In this document: positions 61,473 through 64,000 of the stretch, piece after piece
Position numbering within the stretch: the stretch's first letter is position 1
How the letters are laid out: each line of letters opens with the position of its first letter
Assembly (NCBI GenBank): GCA_050186725.1
Contig: JBFWYG010000011.1
Span: forward strand, 30,933 to 94,932
Length of the DNA stretch: 64,000 nt
Origin: JADJYF01 sp050186725
GTDB taxonomy: Bacteria > Pseudomonadota > Gammaproteobacteria > Ga0077536
Reading direction: 5' to 3'
Notes under the pieces: model-generated
The model's database searches: none
The model's input: only the letters and a program-made list of their open reading frames with translations
Told to the model about the DNA's origin: nothing
Program-made: the position numbers and the translations under genes

Positions 61473-63278
61473 GTGATGCGCGTTGTCGGGCGGCGCCTGC
61501 GCGCCGCCGCCTTGCTGCTGGCCGCCGCGTTCGTCCCGCACGCGGCGGCTCACCAGAAATCCTCCACGCCGCCGGTGGTGCTCGCCCCCGGCTACGGCAA
61601 GCTCGACTATGCCGCGCCGGTGGCCGGCAGCTATCGACTGCCGCCGGTGCGCGCGGCCGCCGATGCGCCCTATGTCGACAGCGCCGGCAAGCGTGGCCGC
61701 CTGCATGAACTCTATGCCGGCCGCGTCACCCTGCTGGCCTTCATCTACACCCACTGCGACGACGTCAACGGCTGTCCGCTCGCGACCTTCGTCATGGGCA
61801 AGGTGGCCAAGCGCCTCGCCGCCGACCCACGGATCGCACCGCACCTGCGCCTGGTGAGCTTCAGCTTCGACCCGACGCGCGACACGCCGGAGGTGCTGGC
61901 GCGCTACGCCAAGTCGTTTCGCGCGCCGGGCGCGAGCTGGGACTTCGTCACGAGTCCCGACGCGGCGAGTCTCGCGACCACGCTCGAGGCCTATCAGCAG
62001 AGCGTGCAGCAGGACCAGGGCCACGCCTTCGCGCACGTGCTGCGCGTGTTCCTGGTCGACGCCAATCACCAGGTGCGGAACATCTACAGTCCGGCCTACC
62101 TGCACGCCGACACGCTGGCCGCAGACATCCAGACGGTGCTGATGGAACAGGGCGACCTGGCGCCGGGTGACGGCGCGCGTCCGCCTGCCACGGCCGGCGC
62201 CGTCACGGCCAATGACGCGTCCTTGGGCCTGCCGCCCGCGCAGATCCCGGCCGCCGACCCACGCGAGGTGGCGCTCGGCGAACGGCTGTTCTTCGATCGC
62301 CGCCTGTCGCTGAACGGCACGCTGTCCTGCGCCATGTGCCACGTGCCCGCGCAGGGCTACGCGGTCAACGATCTCGCCACCGCGGTCGGCATCGAGGGCC
62401 GCACGGTGAAACGCAACGCGCCGACGCTGCTGAACGTCAGCTACCTCGGCACGCTGTTCCACGACGGCCGCGAGCGCAGTCTCGAGACCCAGGCCTGGTC
62501 GCCGCTGCTGGCGGTGAACGAGATGGCCAACCCGTCCATCGGTCACCTGCTCGACAAGCTCGCCGGCCTGCCGGGCTACGCCACCGAGTTCCGCGCGGTG
62601 TACGACGCCGGCCCCGGCATGGAGAACGTCGGCCGCGCGCTCGCCGCCTACGAGCGCTCGCTCATCGCCGGCGGCAGCCCCTTCGATCGCTGGTTCTATG
62701 GCAAGGACGCCGGCGCGCTCGACGCCCGCGCGCAGCAGGGCTTCGCGCTGTTCCGCGGCAAGGCGCGCTGCAGCGCCTGTCACACCGTGGGCGAGACCTC
62801 GGCGCTCTTCACCGATCAGAAAATGCACAACACGGGTCTCGGCTATCTCGTATCGATGCTGCCGACCGGCGGCCGACGCGCGAGCGAACTCGCGCCCGGC
62901 ACCACGCTCGAGTACGACCTGGCCGCGGTGGCGCCGTCGGCGGAAGCGCCGCCGAACGATCTCGGCCGCTACGAGGTGACGCAGGACCCGGTCGATCGCT
63001 GGCGCTATCGCACGCCCTCCTTGCGCAACGTCGCGCTGACGCGCCCCTACATGCACAACGGCGGACTCTCGACGCTGAGCGACGTGGTCGAGTATTACGA
63101 CCGCGGCGGCGTGCCGAACGAAGGGCTCGATCCCTTGATCGGCCCGCTGCATCTGAGCGCCGACGAGCGCGGGGCGTTGGTGGCGTTTCTCGAGAGCCTG
63201 ACAAGCCCAGCCGTCGCCGCACTCGTCACCCGCGCGCAGCATGTACCGGTGGGCAACCCGGAGCAGTCGCCGCCGTGA
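61473..63278 (+). CDS. SCO1/SenC - cytochrome c peroxidase (MauG) fusion protein
   Basis: 601 residues from GTG 61473 (an ATG follows at 61476). After a signal peptide (about 1-26), a SCO1/SenC copper chaperone domain (about 60-225) has the Cys pair C95-DDVNG-C101, a spacing of five instead of the usual three, plus H in QDQGHAFAH. The second half (about 250-600) is a di-heme MauG/CcpA-type peroxidase with C286-AM-C289-H and C433-SA-C436-H. In known mtoX loci separate SCO1 and MauG genes accompany mtoX; here they are joined. Confidence 0.9.
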   Translation: MMRVVGRRLRAAALLLAAAFVPHAAAHQKSSTPPVVLAPGYGKLDYAAPVAGSYRLPPVRAAADAPYVDSAGKRGRLHELYAGRVTLLAFIYTHCDDVNGCPLATFVMGKVAKRLAADPRIAPHLRLVSFSFDPTRDTPEVLARYAKSFRAPGASWDFVTSPDAASLATTLEAYQQSVQQDQGHAFAHVLRVFLVDANHQVRNIYSPAYLHADTLAADIQTVLMEQGDLAPGDGARPPATAGAVTANDASLGLPPAQIPAADPREVALGERLFFDRRLSLNGTLSCAMCHVPAQGYAVNDLATAVGIEGRTVKRNAPTLLNVSYLGTLFHDGRERSLETQAWSPLLAVNEMANPSIGHLLDKLAGLPGYATEFRAVYDAGPGMENVGRALAAYERSLIAGGSPFDRWFYGKDAGALDARAQQGFALFRGKARCSACHTVGETSALFTDQKMHNTGLGYLVSMLPTGGRRASELAPGTTLEYDLAAVAPSAEAPPNDLGRYEVTQDPVDRWRYRTPSLRNVALTRPYMHNGGLSTLSDVVEYYDRGGVPNEGLDPLIGPLHLSADERGALVAFLESLTSPAVAALVTRAQHVPVGNPEQSPP

Positions 63279-63793
63279 GCGCCCTGCGCGCGCCGTTCAT
63301 GCATTGTCCGGCCTGCGCGCGCGGCAGCGCCTGCGTCGATACGCGGGTCTTCCTGTGCGAGCACTGCGCGTTTCGCTACTACCACAACGTCGCGGCGGCG
63401 GTGGCGGCCTTTATCGTGCACGACGGCGAGCTGTTGCTGACGCGGCGCGCCCATGCGCCGGCGGCCGGCACGCTGGATCTGCCGGGCGGCTTCGTCGATC
63501 CGGCCGAGACCCTCGAGGCCGCGCTGGCGCGCGAACTGGCCGAGGAACTCGGCCTGGCCCCGCTACCCGCGACGCCGCGCTACCTGTTCTCCGTGCCGAA
63601 CGTCTACGAGTACGCCGGCGTGAGCTATGCCACGGCCGACGCCTTCTTCCTCATCGCATGTGCCACGCGCCCCGCGCTCGCCGCGCTGGACGACGTGAGC
63701 GAGACGCTGTGGCGGCCGGTGGGCGCGATCGAGATCGAGGAGATCGGTCTCGCGTCCGCGCGTGAGGCGATGCAGAAATTTCAATCCCTGTAG
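63275..63793 (+). CDS. Nudix hydrolase with zinc ribbon; stop codon inside a repeat
   Basis: 172 residues from GTG 63275, overlapping the preceding stop (GTGA). Zinc-ribbon HCPAC...CEHC at the N-terminus and Nudix box GGFVDPAETLEAAL...RELAEELGL are intact, as in NudC/YfcD-like housekeeping Nudix proteins. Substrate not known. The C-terminus KFQSL ends at a TAG that belongs to the TGTAGGG edge of the adjoining repeat. The last dozen codons are duplicated in the following array. Confidence 0.85.
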   Translation: MSALRAPFMHCPACARGSACVDTRVFLCEHCAFRYYHNVAAAVAAFIVHDGELLLTRRAHAPAAGTLDLPGGFVDPAETLEAALARELAEELGLAPLPATPRYLFSVPNVYEYAGVSYATADAFFLIACATRPALAALDDVSETLWRPVGAIEIEEIGLASAREAMQKFQSL

Positions 63794-64000
63794 GGCCGAT
63801 TTCAATCGGCCATGCACGGCGACCATCGAAGCGCCATGCATGGCGGGTTGAAACCCGCCCTACTGTCGGCGCGCGAGGCGATGCGGAAATTTCGATCCCT
63901 GTAGGGCGGATTTCAATCGGCCATGCACGGCGACCATCGAAGCGCCATGCATGGCGGGTTGAAACCCGCCCTACAGTCGGCGCGCGAGGCGATGCGGAAA
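63789..64000. repeat. 111-bp tandem repeat array with REPs and copies of a gene tail
   Basis: TGTAGGG edges are at 63789 and 63900, 111 bases apart. Each unit holds a GGCGG/GGCCG-mixed REP, GCACGGCGACCATCGAAGCG, an inverse GGCGG REP, and then a near-copy of the last codons of the Nudix gene (GAGGCGATGCGGAAATTTCG). A third copy of the tail begins at 63978 and runs off the window. Unit edges therefore lie inside the coding sequence. Confidence 0.9.

Overview
The window is a GC-rich, gene-dense piece of a gammaproteobacterial chromosome. Placement rests on gene order and family content: pcm-nlpD-rpoS, a yafS-like methyltransferase-rnhA-dnaQ block beside mltD, mrcB with an LpoP-like lipoprotein, grxD, yceH, and the isolated fliK-like/FhlB pair. 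No rRNA, tRNA, CRISPR array, prophage or integron was seen. Most of the sequence is ordinary core chromosome, interrupted by intergenic clusters of short palindromic REP-type repeats.

Layout. 1-2 kb: a truncated GYF/pentapeptide membrane protein, then a FliK-like protein and FhlB. 2-8 kb: LpoP-like lipoprotein and PBP1b, a lysine-rich histone-H1-like gene ending in a slippery A-run, adk, and a Mth938 protein. 7-12 kb (minus strand): argD, argF, pcm, nlpD, rpoS. 12-18 kb: a lone HyuB-type hydrolase, grxD, dnaQ-rnhA-methyltransferase, mltD. 18-29 kb: aas, a DUF547 protein, a TVP38-flavoprotein fusion, apt, a TANGO2-like gene overlapping egtB, an SDR overlapping pgm. 29-36 kb: an MFS transporter with a lipoprotein, a RES/Xre toxin-antitoxin pair, a VPLPA-CTERM protein, and an operon with an epoxide hydrolase-like protein, cytochrome b561, cytochrome c' and small proteins. 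36-46 kb: beta-lactamase-fold hydrolase, VOC protein, membrane protein, membrane-anchored glutamate-synthase-domain protein, yceH, crotonase, DsbA-like and MDR oxidoreductases, cinA-C, tpm, a 142-bp tandem REP array abutting a RAYT transposase, and argC. 46-57 kb: NTF2-like protein, MFS transporter, a three-gene RND efflux system, PPOX protein, two unknown secreted proteins, a decayed-NadM/Nudix protein, hisN-like phosphatase. 57-64 kb: MMPL transporter, methanethiol oxidase followed by a SCO1-MauG fusion and a Nudix gene, whose 3' end is caught up in a tandem repeat array running off the window.

The clearest non-routine signals are four. First, the RAYT gene sits directly on a four-copy REP array. 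Second, three unrelated genes (35591, 44489, 63793) take their stop codon from the conserved TGTAGGG edge of a REP. Third, a dnaX-like slippery heptamer immediately before the stop of the histone-like gene opens a 69-codon extension. Fourth, a 176-bp near-symmetric palindrome lies between argC and the convergent NTF2-like gene. All of these are read from sequence; their function is inference.
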